Assembly: GCA_002730985.1 (NCBI GenBank)
Contig: PCBP01000078.1
Coordinates: 1-27,046, forward strand
DNA from: Flavobacteriales bacterium
GTDB taxonomy: Bacteria; Bacteroidota; Bacteroidia; Flavobacteriales; BACL11
Direction: 5' to 3'
DNA: 27,046 bases
The notes under the pieces were generated by a model. The model saw nothing but the letters and a program-made list of their open reading frames with translations. It did not search any database and had not been told where the DNA came from. A program made the translations under genes and the position numbers. Below, piece after piece: positions 9,545 through 18,264 of this stretch. Numbering within the stretch: the stretch's first letter is position 1; each line of letters begins with the position of its first letter.

Positions 9545-11877
9545 TATTTATAACTTCTTTGTTTTAATTCAATATTATCAAATTTTAAGTGTTCCTTGTG
9601 TAGAACTGATTTTGATGGATCATCCATATATTCCCAAGCGCTTACATATGAATAATTTTCATCATCTCTTTTAGCCTCTCCTTTTTGAGGGCCATCCTTC
9701 TCTACGGATTCTTCTCGATAATGACCTCCACAGCTTTCATTTCTATTTAAGGCATCTAAAGCAAATAACTCACCTAACTCTAAAAAATCTAGTACTCTTC
9801 CTGCTTTCTCTAATTCTTTATTCATTGAGTATATATCTTCAGGAATAAATAATTCTTTCCAAAACAAGGATCTTAGTTTCTTTATTTCTTTTATTGCAGT
9901 TTTTAGTCCTTTTTCATTTCTTGACATTCCTACATATTCCCACATAATTTTACCTAGTTTTATATGAAAATAATCTGCTGGTTTACTTCCTTTAATATTT
10001 GCAAGTTTTTTTATTTTTTCTTCAACAGATTTTTTTGCTTCATCAAATTCTTTTGTATCTGTTGATATTGGTCCTGTTCTTATTTCGTCAGCAAGATAAT
10101 CACCAATTGTATATGGGAGTACAAAATATCCATCTGCTAGGCCTTGCATTAGTGCAGAGGCTCCTAATCTATTAGCTCCATGATCGGAGAAATTGGCTTC
10201 TCCAATACAATAGCATCCTGGAATAGATGTCATTAAATTATAATCGACCCATACGCCGCCCATTGTATAGTGAACTGCTGGATATATCATCATAGGGGTT
10301 TTGTATGGGTTTTCATCAACAATTTTTTCATACATCTGGAATAAATTTCCATACTTTGCTTCTACAATTTCTTCACCTAAACTAATTATTTCTTTTTCAC
10401 TTGGTTTTTTGATTCCTATTAGCAAAGCTTTTTCTTTTCCGTAACGTTTAATAGCTGATGAATAATCTAAATAAACAGCCTCCCCAGTTTTGTTTACACC
10501 AAATCCAGCATCAATTCTTTCTTTAGCTGCCCTTGAAGCAACATCTCTAGGAACTAAATTCCCAAAAGCAGGATATCTTCTTTCTAGATAATAATCCCTT
10601 TCTTCTTCTTTTATGTCAATCGGTTTTAAATCTCCATTTCTAATCTTTTTTACATCTTCAATTTTTTTAGGCACCCAAATCCTTCCATCATTTCTTAAAG
10701 ATTCTGACATTAATGTTAATTTTGATTGATGATCACCGCTTCTTGGAATGCAGGTTGGGTGAATTTGTGTAAAACATGGATTTGCAAAATATGCTCCTTT
10801 TTTATGAATTTTCCATGATGCAGTTACATTTGAACCCATAGCATTAGTTGAAAGATAGAACACATTTCCGTATCCTCCAGAAGCAATAACAACAGCGTGT
10901 GCTGAATATTTTTTTATTTCTCCTGTTTCTAGATTCCTTGCTATTATTCCTCTTGCTTTACCTTCAACAAGAACTAATTCCAACATCTCATGTCTATTGT
11001 ACATTTGTATCTTTCCTTTAGCAATCTGTCTGTTCATTGCAGAATATGCACCTAAAAGTAGTTGTTGCCCTGTTTGCCCTTTTGCATAAAATGTCCTTGA
11101 CACAAGTACACCTCCAAATGATCTGTTATCTAATAGTCCTCCATATTCTCTAGCAAATGGAACTCCTTGAGCTACACATTGGTCTATAATATTTCCTGAA
11201 ACTTCAGCTAGTCTGTATACATTGGCTTCTCTAGATCTATAGTCCCCACCCTTTACGGTATCATAAAAAAGTCTATGAACAGAATCCCCATCATTTTGAT
11301 AATTCTTTGCAGCATTAATACCACCTTGTGCAGCAATTGAATGAGCTCTTCTGGGGGAGTCTTGGTAGCAAAATGATTTTACATTATATCCAAGTTCTGC
11401 TAAAGACGCTGATGCAGAGCCACCAGCTAAACCAGTTCCAACAACAATAATATCAATATTTCTTTTATTTGCTGGGTTAACTAAATTTATATTGTTTTTA
11501 TGATTAGTCCATTTTAAATTAATTTCTCCATTTGGAATTTTTGCATTTAATTTTTTTGAGGACTTAAACAATTTATCCTCAGTATCTATTTTTTGAAAAT
11601 TATCAACCAAGATTCGTTTTCTTAGCTCAAAAAGTTTTTTGTTTTTTTCAATATAATCAATATCTGTTTTTAAAATTGGCAATCTTTCCGGATTTTTATG
11701 CCAATCTTTATCCCAGTCTTTTAGCATACATTTAACACCAGTACTCATATTTTTAACCTTGTATTTACTTGTATTTTTGTCAAGAAAATAATATCTAACA
11801 CAGATTTCTACAAGCTCGTCCTGATTGTATTTTGCTTTTGCTTTTCTGTAATTTATGGCAAATGTTATTTTCTTCAT
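9544..11877 (-). CDS. sdhA: Succinate dehydrogenase flavoprotein subunit SdhA with unusual N-terminal extension
   Basis: From about residue 109 this is a typical Bacteroidota Sdh[12 protein letters not shown], the dinucleotide-binding motif [11 protein letters not shown] (about 145-155), AHSIAAQGG with His179 as the likely covalent FAD site, the substrate-loop segments [12 protein letters not shown] and [22 protein letters not shown], and the C-terminal [13 protein letters not shown]. It oxidises succinate to fumarate in complex II. The frame is 777 codons, about 110 longer than the usual ~665. The extra residues 1-108 contain [16 protein letters not shown] and resemble the arm-type N-terminal domain of Bacteroidota tyrosine recombinases. 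The frame is uninterrupted and its ATG lies one base after the sdhC stop. There is no ATG between residue 51 and the conserved region, but a TTG at 11571 preceded by GAGG could start a normal-length protein. SdhA identity is certain; whether the extension is made is not. Confidence 0.93.
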   Translation of the reverse strand: MKKITFAINYRKAKAKYNQDELVEICVRYYFLDKNTSKYKVKNMSTGVKCMLKDWDKDWHKNPERLPILKTDIDYIEKNKKLFELRKRILVDNFQKIDTEDKLFKSSKKLNAKIPNGEINLKWTNHKNNINLVNPANKRNIDIIVVGTGLAGGSASASLAELGYNVKSFCYQDSPRRAHSIAAQGGINAAKNYQNDGDSVHRLFYDTVKGGDYRSREANVYRLAEVSGNIIDQCVAQGVPFAREYGGLLDNRSFGGVLVSRTFYAKGQTGQQLLLGAYSAMNRQIAKGKIQMYNRHEMLELVLVEGKARGIIARNLETGEIKKYSAHAVVIASGGYGNVFYLSTNAMGSNVTASWKIHKKGAYFANPCFTQIHPTCIPRSGDHQSKLTLMSESLRNDGRIWVPKKIEDVKKIRNGDLKPIDIKEEERDYYLERRYPAFGNLVPRDVASRAAKERIDAGFGVNKTGEAVYLDYSSAIKRYGKEKALLIGIKKPSEKEIISLGEEIVEAKYGNLFQMYEKIVDENPYKTPMMIYPAVHYTMGGVWVDYNLMTSIPGCYCIGEANFSDHGANRLGASALMQGLADGYFVLPYTIGDYLADEIRTGPISTDTKEFDEAKKSVEEKIKKLANIKGSKPADYFHIKLGKIMWEYVGMSRNEKGLKTAIKEIKKLRSLFWKELFIPEDIYSMNKELEKAGRVLDFLELGELFALDALNRNESCGGHYREESVEKDGPQKGEAKRDDENYSYVSAWEYMDDPSKSVLHKEHLKFDNIELKQRSYK

Positions 11878-11878
11878 A

Positions 11879-12562
11879 TCAGATAATTAATTGATCTATG
11901 TAATGATAAATTGCTATAAAAACGAAACCTGCCGGAACTAATATAGCATAATAAATACTTAATTTTTTTAATAAAGGCGTGGTTGAAGAATTTCTTATTC
12001 CAACAGATTGAAATGAAGATTGAAAACCATGTAGTAGGTGAAGTGATAAGAAAATGAATGAAATACTATAAAGTAAAACCCTCCAAGTATCTTGAAATTT
12101 ATGTTGTAATTCGGAAAAATACTTGAATTCTCCATGATGTAATCCAGACCAATCTCCATTTACAAATTTTGTATTAATTTCAGGAATCCAGAAATCGTAA
12201 AAATGTAAGCAAATAAATAAGAAAACCATTGTCCCGGTTATAATCATATTTCTACTTACCCAAGTAGAGTTATCATTTTTATTGTATGAGTAATTTGTAT
12301 TTCTTGAATTTCGATTTTTATAATCTAGTATTGCACCCATGATTAGATGGAAAATTAGGCCTGAGATTAGTATTGGTTGCAATATAAATTGTATCAACTT
12401 ATTAGTGCCCATAAAGTGTGATACTTCATTAAACAAATTTGGGCTGATAACTGACAGTAAATTAATTGCCAAGTGTTGTAATAAAAACACCATTAAAAAA
12501 AACCCTGATAGTGCCATTAAGACTTTTCTTCCAATAGTGTAATAAAAGTAATATTTTTTCAT
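11879..12562 (-). CDS. sdhC: Succinate dehydrogenase cytochrome b subunit SdhC
   Basis: The 227-residue membrane protein has five hydrophobic spans and the N-terminal pattern of the Bacteroidota/epsilon-type cytochrome b anchor ([21 protein letters not shown], followed by histidines in HFMG, HLIMG, HFYDFW and [10 protein letters not shown] that can hold b-type hemes). It anchors SdhAB and carries electrons to menaquinone. A longer frame extends to an ATG at 12592, but a -7 promoter box (12572-12579) falls inside that extension and the family start matches [11 protein letters not shown], so the ATG at 12562 was chosen. The stop is one base before the ATG of the SdhA frame. First gene of the sdhCAB operon. 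Confidence 0.92.
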   Translation of the reverse strand: MKKYYFYYTIGRKVLMALSGFFLMVFLLQHLAINLLSVISPNLFNEVSHFMGTNKLIQFILQPILISGLIFHLIMGAILDYKNRNSRNTNYSYNKNDNSTWVSRNMIITGTMVFLFICLHFYDFWIPEINTKFVNGDWSGLHHGEFKYFSELQHKFQDTWRVLLYSISFIFLSLHLLHGFQSSFQSVGIRNSSTTPLLKKLSIYYAILVPAGFVFIAIYHYIDQLII

Positions 12563-12571
12563 ATTTCTTTG

Positions 12572-12579
12572 CAAAAATA
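12572..12579 (-). promoter_or_regulatory. -7 promoter box of the sdhCAB operon
   Basis: On the minus strand the octamer is TATTTTTG, matching TAnnTTTG. Its last base is nine bases from the ATG at 12562, so the mRNA leader would be only a few bases. It sits inside the longer in-frame extension of sdhC and thus argues against a start at 12592. No TTTG at the usual -33 spacing was seen. Confidence 0.5.
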
Positions 12580-12592
12580 ATAAATAACACAT

Positions 12593-12936
12593 TATTTTAT
12601 GTGATATTTACTTTTTTTTAACACTATTTATATTAGTTCTAAATTATTTTTATTTAAAAATTTTATATATAACACTATCTCTATCTTTAAATTAATAATA
12701 AAATAACACAAATAAAATTTTAATATATTTTATTTAGCAATTATAAAATTTTTCACATTCTAATTTTTAGAATTATATTCTTATCTGATTTTTTACTATT
12801 ATAACACAAATACATGAAATTGATGAAAAATATTATAATTTATATTATATTTTATAGTTCATTATTTTTTAAATATTTATAAAGTTAATACTTTATATAA
12901 TTTAAAATTAATACTTTTATATGTCTAAATATATAT
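12593..12936. other. AT-rich divergent intergenic region with repeated TAACAC
   Basis: This 344-base stretch between the divergent sdhC and aminopeptidase genes holds no credible coding frame and is almost pure A/T. Most of its few C bases lie in the repeated hexamer TAACAC, found at about 12585, 12619, 12670, 12704 and 12802; two copies share TAACACTAT and two share TAACACAAATA. It must contain the promoter of the plus-strand gene, but no full TAnnTTTG match was seen; TACTTTTA around 12912-12919 is a one-mismatch candidate 17 bases before the ATG. Confidence 0.45.
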
Positions 12937-14226
12937 ATGAAATACAAAAAAATAGATAAAGAATTGTTTATTAATAATCGTAAGAAATTAATAAAAAAGA
13001 TTGATAAAATGTCTGCTGTTGTTTTTAATTCTAATGATGTTATGCCAACAAATTCTGATGGCAGTATGCCTTTTATTCAAAATAGCGACTTATTTTGGTT
13101 ATCAGGTATTGACCAGGAGGATTCTGTATTGCTTTTATTTCCTGATCATCCGAATAAAAAAATGCAAGAGATTTTATTTTTAAAAGAAACCAATGATTAT
13201 ATCGCTATTTGGGAAGGTTCTAAGTTAAAGAAAACAGATGCATATAATATCTCTGGCATACGCACTGTTTACTGGTTGGACGAAATGGATAATATATTAT
13301 CTGAAATTTTCTTACTATCTAGGAATCTTTACTTGAATAAGAATATGCATTCTAGATCTAGTTCATTAGTCCAGTCTCGGGATGATAGATTCCGATTAAC
13401 GATTACAAATAGTTATACTGATTTAAAAATCAAGGAGGTTGCGCCTATAATGCATGATCTTAGATCGATTAAATCTAATTTTGAAGTTGATCTTATTCAA
13501 ACGGCATGTAATATTACTGAGAAAGGTTTTAGAAGAATTTTACCGTTAATTAGTTCTGGTATTATGGAATATGAAATTGAAGCTGAATTGTCATATGAAT
13601 TTATAAGAAATAGATCATCCAGATTTGCATATCAACCTATTATTGCTTCTGGCAGGAATTCGTGTGTGCTTCATTATATAGAAAATAACAAGAAGTGTAT
13701 AGATGGAGATATACTACTTATGGATTTTGGAGCAGAATATGCAAATTATGCATCTGATTTAACAAGGACTACACCTGTTAATGGAAGATTTACCAGTAGG
13801 CAGAAAGCTGTTTATAATTCAGTATTACATGTAATGAAAGAAGCCACTAAGATGCTTACTCCAGGCACTATGTTTAAAGATTATAATAAAGAGGTGGGGA
13901 GAATAATGGAACTTGAACTCATAAAATTAAGGCTTTTAGATAAGCATGATGTTCAGAAACAAGATATTGCAAAGCCATTATATAAACAATACTTTATGCA
14001 CGGAACTTCACACTATTTAGGCTTAGATGTACATGACGTAGGTAATATGGAGTGGGCAATGCAAGAAGGGATGATATTTACTTGTGAGCCAGGAATCTAT
14101 ATCTTAGAAGAGGAGTTAGGGGTCCGATTAGAGAATGATATCTTAGTTACGGAAAATGGGCCTGATGATTTAATGAAGAATATTCCAATTGAAGCAGAAG
14201 AGATAGAAGAATTGATGAATGTTTAG
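12937..14226 (+). CDS. pepP: Xaa-Pro aminopeptidase, M24B family (aminopeptidase P)
   Basis: The 429-residue cytosolic enzyme has the two-domain layout of aminopeptidase P: an N-terminal creatinase-like domain (about 1-165, with FWLSGIDQEDSVLLLFPD) and a C-terminal pita-bread domain with all five metal ligands, Asp263 (LMDFGAEY), Asp274 (SDLTRT), His359 (HGTSHYLGLDVHD), Glu384 (TCEPGIYI) and Glu399 (GVRLEND). It removes N-terminal residues that precede proline, in peptide turnover. It has no signal peptide. It stands alone, divergent from sdhCAB across a long AT-rich spacer and convergent with the DNA glycosylase gene 69 bases downstream. Confidence 0.93.
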   Translation: MKYKKIDKELFINNRKKLIKKIDKMSAVVFNSNDVMPTNSDGSMPFIQNSDLFWLSGIDQEDSVLLLFPDHPNKKMQEILFLKETNDYIAIWEGSKLKKTDAYNISGIRTVYWLDEMDNILSEIFLLSRNLYLNKNMHSRSSSLVQSRDDRFRLTITNSYTDLKIKEVAPIMHDLRSIKSNFEVDLIQTACNITEKGFRRILPLISSGIMEYEIEAELSYEFIRNRSSRFAYQPIIASGRNSCVLHYIENNKKCIDGDILLMDFGAEYANYASDLTRTTPVNGRFTSRQKAVYNSVLHVMKEATKMLTPGTMFKDYNKEVGRIMELELIKLRLLDKHDVQKQDIAKPLYKQYFMHGTSHYLGLDVHDVGNMEWAMQEGMIFTCEPGIYILEEELGVRLENDILVTENGPDDLMKNIPIEAEEIEELMNV

Positions 14227-14295
14227 TTAAATTCTTGCAATCTAATTTAAATAATCATCACAAGGTGTATACATTTTCCTCAGTTAGTATCATCT

Positions 14296-15099
14296 TCAAT
14301 TTTGTATTTTCTGAATATCAGGGCACCAGTAACTTATTCTATTGTCTGCTGTTCTTTGTTTAATTATAGCTAAACCTTTTTTTGTTCGGGTTTTATTGTA
14401 CACGTTTAGTTTTAATGAGGATTGCATGTCAGGGTTTTTAAAATCTCTAATTTGTGCCCCTCCATGCTGATAAGATTTGCGCATACTTTTCCTTGTGTTA
14501 ATACATATTAACTTCTTCTCTAGGGATGTTAGTTTATTCCATTTTGTGTTTGGATGAATCATAGAACTGTAAAGAATTTCAGATTTAAGGTAATTACCTA
14601 CTCCTAAAAAATATCGTTGATCTAATAATACTTTGCAAACCTCTCTATTAGTTCTAATTTTAGAGAGTATAAAGCTTGTTTGAGAGTTAGTTGATTTTGG
14701 ATTATTTAGGAGATCTAGGTTAATATTATATTTTTCATCAAGTAATTTTTTATTAACAATTTTAATGTTGCCAAACCTTCTTGTATCATGGAAATATAAA
14801 GTCTTACGATTGGAGATAATCTTTAAGTGAGCATGTTTTCTTTTAATTAAGGACCAATAACCCGTCATTCCTAAATGATATGCGAAGTATGTGTTTGGGC
14901 TTAGCTTTATAAAAGTAGTTTTTCCTCTACAAAAAGAAGGACTGAATTTTTTGGGAAGAAGTTTGTTTGTCTCATTTACAATACAGTTATATTTTTCTTT
15001 GTATGGGATTGAAATGCATTCAATCTTTTTTATACATACGTCATTTAATTCTATATTAATATAATCTGATACTATTTTTACTTCTGGTCCTTCTGGCAT
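14296..15099 (-). CDS. Fpg/Nei family DNA glycosylase with zincless finger
   Basis: The product (267 residues) begins MPEGPE, giving the catalytic N-terminal proline and glutamate of the Fpg/Nei family. It also has the RGK motif (Lys60), HLGMTG (75-80), DTRRFG (105-110) and the helix-two-turn-helix LDQRYFLGVGNYLKSEILY (about 159-177). It should excise oxidised bases such as 8-oxoguanine or oxidised pyrimidines and cut the abasic site. The C-terminal finger (about 231-263) lacks the four zinc cysteines: the first pair is absent and the end is WCPDIQ instead of CPxCQ, while the functional arginine (Arg254, TADNRISYW) is kept. This matches the zincless finger of NEIL1, plant and mimivirus enzymes. 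It is the last gene of the carotenoid operon, one base after msrA. MutM or Nei specificity cannot be decided by eye. Confidence 0.87.
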   Translation of the reverse strand: MPEGPEVKIVSDYINIELNDVCIKKIECISIPYKEKYNCIVNETNKLLPKKFSPSFCRGKTTFIKLSPNTYFAYHLGMTGYWSLIKRKHAHLKIISNRKTLYFHDTRRFGNIKIVNKKLLDEKYNINLDLLNNPKSTNSQTSFILSKIRTNREVCKVLLDQRYFLGVGNYLKSEILYSSMIHPNTKWNKLTSLEKKLICINTRKSMRKSYQHGGAQIRDFKNPDMQSSLKLNVYNKTRTKKGLAIIKQRTADNRISYWCPDIQKIQN

Positions 15100-15100
15100 A

Positions 15101-15688
15101 CTAATAATATTTTTTTAGTTTCTTTCTTGCATTTAATATCTTAGGTGTGATAATAGCATTGCAATAGGGTTGTTGTGTATTTAATTTATAATATCCTTGA
15201 TGGTATTTCTCAGCTATATAAAAATTTTCAAGTCTCTTTAATTCTGTGACAATGGCATTGTTATATAAACTCTGGTTTAATTCTATCATGTAATTTTTTA
15301 TCACTTCTTTTTCTTCGGTATTATTAAATAAAATAATTGATCTATAATGATAGCCTATATCATTACCCTGCTTATTAAGAGTTGTTGGATCATGTGTGAG
15401 AAAAAATATTTCTAATAAATTTTCTAGTTTTATTTTTGAGAAATCATATGTTATCTTGCATACTTCAGCATGTTTAGTGCGACCACTAGTAATCTGATTA
15501 TATGTGGGGTTCTTCAAATTTCCACCAGCGTAACCGCTCGTAACATCTATTACACCTCTTATATCCTCAAAAACCGCTTCAACACACCAGAAGCAACCCC
15601 CACCAAAATAGATTGTCTTTATTTTTGATTCTTGATTAGCTATTATAGTCATAATATTAAGGATAAGTAATGTTAACAGTAATTTCAT
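15101..15688 (-). CDS. msrA: Peptide-methionine (S)-S-oxide reductase MsrA
   Basis: The protein shows the MsrA active site FGGGCFWCVEAVFE (catalytic Cys32), SGYAGG, the substrate-binding segment TSGRTKHAEVCKI and HDPTTLNKQGNDIGYHYRS, and a C-terminal cysteine in QPYC that may act as resolving residue. It reduces methionine S-sulfoxide in oxidised proteins. With the ATG at 15688 it has a hydrophobic N-terminus (MKLLLTLLILNI...) that would act as a signal peptide, but this start overlaps the SOUL gene by 32 bases. A second ATG at 15652 lies four bases after the SOUL stop, like other junctions in this operon, and would give a cytosolic enzyme. Both starts are open. It lies between the SOUL gene and the glycosylase gene. 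Confidence 0.93.
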   Translation of the reverse strand: MKLLLTLLILNIMTIIANQESKIKTIYFGGGCFWCVEAVFEDIRGVIDVTSGYAGGNLKNPTYNQITSGRTKHAEVCKITYDFSKIKLENLLEIFFLTHDPTTLNKQGNDIGYHYRSIILFNNTEEKEVIKNYMIELNQSLYNNAIVTELKRLENFYIAEKYHQGYYKLNTQQPYCNAIITPKILNARKKLKKYY

Positions 15689-16223
15689 TTCTTCTATTTA
15701 GTATTTTATATGGGGAGTTGTAGACAAGTACTTCAAATTTATCATTGTGAGTGATATTATTTTCTAGAAGCATCTTTTTTAATTCGGCTATCTTTCTTGC
15801 TTCAATCCTTGTGTTTGAATAACCACTATATCCAATAGCTGCTTTTGTACAAGGTGGTATTACAAAAAAGTTAATATCGGGATTATTTGATTGAGGCAGA
15901 CTTTCTAAAGAGTATTTGTCAGGCATTCTAAAGATCATTTCTTTATTTCCATGTAGGCGCATAGTAACAGGAGAGGTCATACTAATGCTTTCATTTTCAC
16001 TATTTTCTCCGAATATATAAGATGCTAAACTTTTAAAGTAATTATTTCTTTCTCCTTCGGAATCTGAATAATAGCTTGCATTTACTGATTCTTTATATTG
16101 CCTTATTTCAATATTTTTTATCTTTTTTAATACTTCATATTTATCAGTAATTGCTGTTTCGGTTTTGCTAAATGCATAAATTATTGCTAGAATAATGGCT
16201 GCGATTATTAATACGATTCTCAT
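15657..16223 (-). CDS. SOUL family heme-binding protein
   Basis: The 188-residue protein starts with a membrane segment or signal anchor (about residues 3-18) and continues with SOUL/HBP features: KYEVLKKIKNIEIRQYKES near the N-terminus, YIFGENSENESISMTSPVTM in the middle (the TSPV motif is characteristic), and the repeat-like C-terminal half with FRMPDKYSLESLP and FEVLVYNSPYK. Family members bind heme or porphyrins, and in bacteria their role is mostly unproven. Its position inside a carotenoid and oxidative-repair operon, four bases after the epimerase gene, suggests a link to porphyrin or light-generated oxidants (inference). Similar genes are often seen near Bacteroidota pigment genes as far as I recall. 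Confidence 0.82.
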   Translation of the reverse strand: MRIVLIIAAIILAIIYAFSKTETAITDKYEVLKKIKNIEIRQYKESVNASYYSDSEGERNNYFKSLASYIFGENSENESISMTSPVTMRLHGNKEMIFRMPDKYSLESLPQSNNPDINFFVIPPCTKAAIGYSGYSNTRIEARKIAELKKMLLENNITHNDKFEVLVYNSPYKILNRRNEITVNITYP

Positions 16224-16227
16224 AAAT

Positions 16228-17124
16228 TTATTTTTTGATTTCTAACATTTGTTCTAAGGTATTGATTTTACATTTAAATCCTTGTTTTTTTATTTTATTA
16301 GTATCTAGAGATAGGTCAGTGTTAATTATTTGAGATCTTTCACCTAGAAAAAATCGGATAATAAAAATAGGTATCTTCACAATGATAGCATAAGGAAATA
16401 GATTCTTTTTAATTCCTTTGATGAATTTTTCTTGTGATTTTTTATCCTCACATGCTAAATTGTATGGGCCGTTATAAGTTTTATTATTTATACTTTCTTT
16501 AACAAATCGAGCAATGTCTTTAACATGCATCCAGTTTAATTTTCTATTTGCATTGCCTACAATTGCTCCAATTCCAAACCTCATTGATAGTAGGTTGTAT
16601 TTTAGAAATCCTGCTTTTTTACTAAAAATTAATGAAATTCTCATTTGTACTACACGGCTGCCAATTTCTTTAAATTTACTGGCTGCTCCTTCCCAGTCGC
16701 ATGCCATCTTTGCTAGCCAATCTTTCCCTTTTGGAGAGTCTTCGTGTACGTGACCTTCTAATGATTGATCATAAATTCCTATCGCTGATGCACTAATTAA
16801 TGTAGCTGGCCTGACATTCATTTTTTTACATGTATCAAAGATTAGTTTCGTAGATTCTATACGGCTATTATACATTATTTTCTTGTTTTTGCTTGTCCAT
16901 TTTTTTAATACTGGAAATCCTGCAAGATGAATTATATGTTTGCAATTTTCAAGAGCTTTATAATCAATGTATTTTTTTTGTATATCCCAATGAAAATATG
17001 AATTTCTAGAGCTCATTCTCTTTTGTGTGGTTAGGAATCTTACGCTATAATCCTTAGATAGATGCTGGCTTACCACTTTTGCTAAATGGCCATTTGCTCC
17101 TGTAATTAAGACAATATCTTTCAT
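16228..17124 (-). CDS. TIGR01777-type NAD-dependent epimerase/dehydratase
   Basis: From the ATG at 17124 the protein has 298 residues, beginning MKDIVLITGANGHLAKVV, a Rossmann dinucleotide-binding start, and then IIHLAGFPVLKKW, a set of residues typical of the SDR39U1/TIGR01777 group (SASAIGIYD, SLIFSKKAGFL, WMHVKDIARF, GPYNLACED). The frame extends 45 bases further upstream, but that part overlaps the crtYcd gene and is not conserved, while the chosen ATG lies one base after the crtYcd stop. The function of this group is unclear; it often accompanies pigment or photolyase genes in Bacteroidota. The YxxxK catalytic pair of classical SDRs is not obvious, as usual in this group. Confidence 0.85.
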   Translation of the reverse strand: MKDIVLITGANGHLAKVVSQHLSKDYSVRFLTTQKRMSSRNSYFHWDIQKKYIDYKALENCKHIIHLAGFPVLKKWTSKNKKIMYNSRIESTKLIFDTCKKMNVRPATLISASAIGIYDQSLEGHVHEDSPKGKDWLAKMACDWEGAASKFKEIGSRVVQMRISLIFSKKAGFLKYNLLSMRFGIGAIVGNANRKLNWMHVKDIARFVKESINNKTYNGPYNLACEDKKSQEKFIKGIKKNLFPYAIIVKIPIFIIRFFLGERSQIINTDLSLDTNKIKKQGFKCKINTLEQMLEIKK

Positions 17125-17125
17125 C

Positions 17126-17818
17126 TTAATTATTCTGCTGCTCAGCGGCGTTTGATTTAAATATCTCAAACAACCAGATATTAGATAATAATAACAGCAT
17201 TGAATAAAAGAAATCTTCTATTGGAATTGTCCAAATTCTAATATTTAATGTTTCACTATTATTATACCATACAGGGGGATTTTCTAGAGTTCCTCCTGTC
17301 AATATTCCATTTACAAGAAGAAAAAATGATGCGGTAATTACCAGATAAGTTAGATAAAATGTATTAATGAATTCTTTTTTTTGAGCAGATAATATCACTA
17401 ATAAAGTACCAAGAGATATGAATGTAACAGCGGTATATATTTTATTATAAAAAAGCCCCCCTATTAGTAATATTATAATTCCTACTCCTAAAGTTAATGA
17501 ATGGGTAATATTTCTGGTCTTTAATTTCAGTTTAAGAAATACTTCGTATGTAAATGTACAGCAATAAGGTATTATGATAAAAAACAAAATCTCTTCTATA
17601 GGGAGATTGAATAAGTAAGCACCTATTAGATGTTCATTTGTGAACCCCCAGACCTCATTTCTTGTAAATAATTCATCCCAAATGAGAAATGGAATTGCAA
17701 CTAGAATATTGGCTTTAAAGAATGCTGCCCATTGCTTTTGAAATTGAATTTTATTATGAAATGAGAATATCAATGGTACTATTATTGAAAAAGCAAGAAC
17801 TTGGGAATATGTTGACAT
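17126..17818 (-). CDS. crtYcd: Lycopene beta-cyclase, fused CrtYc-CrtYd type
   Basis: The 230-residue integral membrane protein consists of two related halves of three spans each. Both carry the signature of the small heterodimeric-type lycopene cyclases: PIEEILFF (residues 73-80) preceded by WDELFTRNEVWGF, and PIEDFFY (199-205) preceded by PPVWYNN. Actinobacteria encode the halves as separate CrtYc and CrtYd proteins; in Bacteroidota and archaea they are fused as here. It closes both ends of lycopene to form beta-carotene in the membrane. It begins two bases after the end of crtZ, and its product feeds the CrtZ reaction. Confidence 0.9.
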   Translation of the reverse strand: MSTYSQVLAFSIIVPLIFSFHNKIQFQKQWAAFFKANILVAIPFLIWDELFTRNEVWGFTNEHLIGAYLFNLPIEEILFFIIIPYCCTFTYEVFLKLKLKTRNITHSLTLGVGIIILLIGGLFYNKIYTAVTFISLGTLLVILSAQKKEFINTFYLTYLVITASFFLLVNGILTGGTLENPPVWYNNSETLNIRIWTIPIEDFFYSMLLLLSNIWLFEIFKSNAAEQQNN

Positions 17819-17820
17819 GA

Positions 17821-18264
17821 TTATTTAAAATATTTCATAGGTACAATTAGCATGCCAAAATTCACGCCGTTATATTTTCCTTGGTTTTTGTGATGTACTT
17901 TATGAGCTTTACGAATTGCTTTGATATACTTGCTTTTTGTTTTGCTTGGAGGGGGAAGCCTTCTATGAATAATAACTTCATGAATTAAAAAATATGCTAA
18001 ACCATATAAAGCTATTCCTAGGCCAATAAAAAATCCAATAGTTAAATTTTCATGCCCAATAAAAATTAGAATAATAGAAGGAATAGCAAAGATTAAGAAG
18101 AAGTAATCATTTTTTTGAAAGAAGCTGTCATGGTTAACAACATGATGGTCTTCATGTAATGTCCATAAGACGCCATGCATAATATACTTATGTACTGCCC
18201 ACGCAACAAATTCCATAAATAAAAATGTAGCCACTATAATCAGTAGTGATATTGCAATTTTCAT
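17821..18264 (-). CDS. crtZ: Beta-carotene hydroxylase CrtZ
   Basis: The 147-residue membrane enzyme has the four histidine clusters of the fatty-acid-hydroxylase superfamily in the order expected for CrtZ: His25/His30 (HKYIMHG), His37/His40/His41 (HEDHH), His95/His100 (HEVIIH) and His121/His124/His125 (HKVHH). These bind a di-iron centre that hydroxylates both rings of beta-carotene to give zeaxanthin. The start overlaps the preceding uncharacterised gene by four bases. With no crtW ketolase in the window, zeaxanthin is the predicted end product of the local genes. Confidence 0.92.
   Translation of the reverse strand: MKIAISLLIIVATFLFMEFVAWAVHKYIMHGVLWTLHEDHHVVNHDSFFQKNDYFFLIFAIPSIILIFIGHENLTIGFFIGLGIALYGLAYFLIHEVIIHRRLPPPSKTKSKYIKAIRKAHKVHHKNQGKYNGVNFGMLIVPMKYFK

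Noticed and set aside
12339..12542. Plus-strand frame inside sdhC
   Set aside because: Complementary to conserved membrane spans of SdhC; a typical shadow frame.
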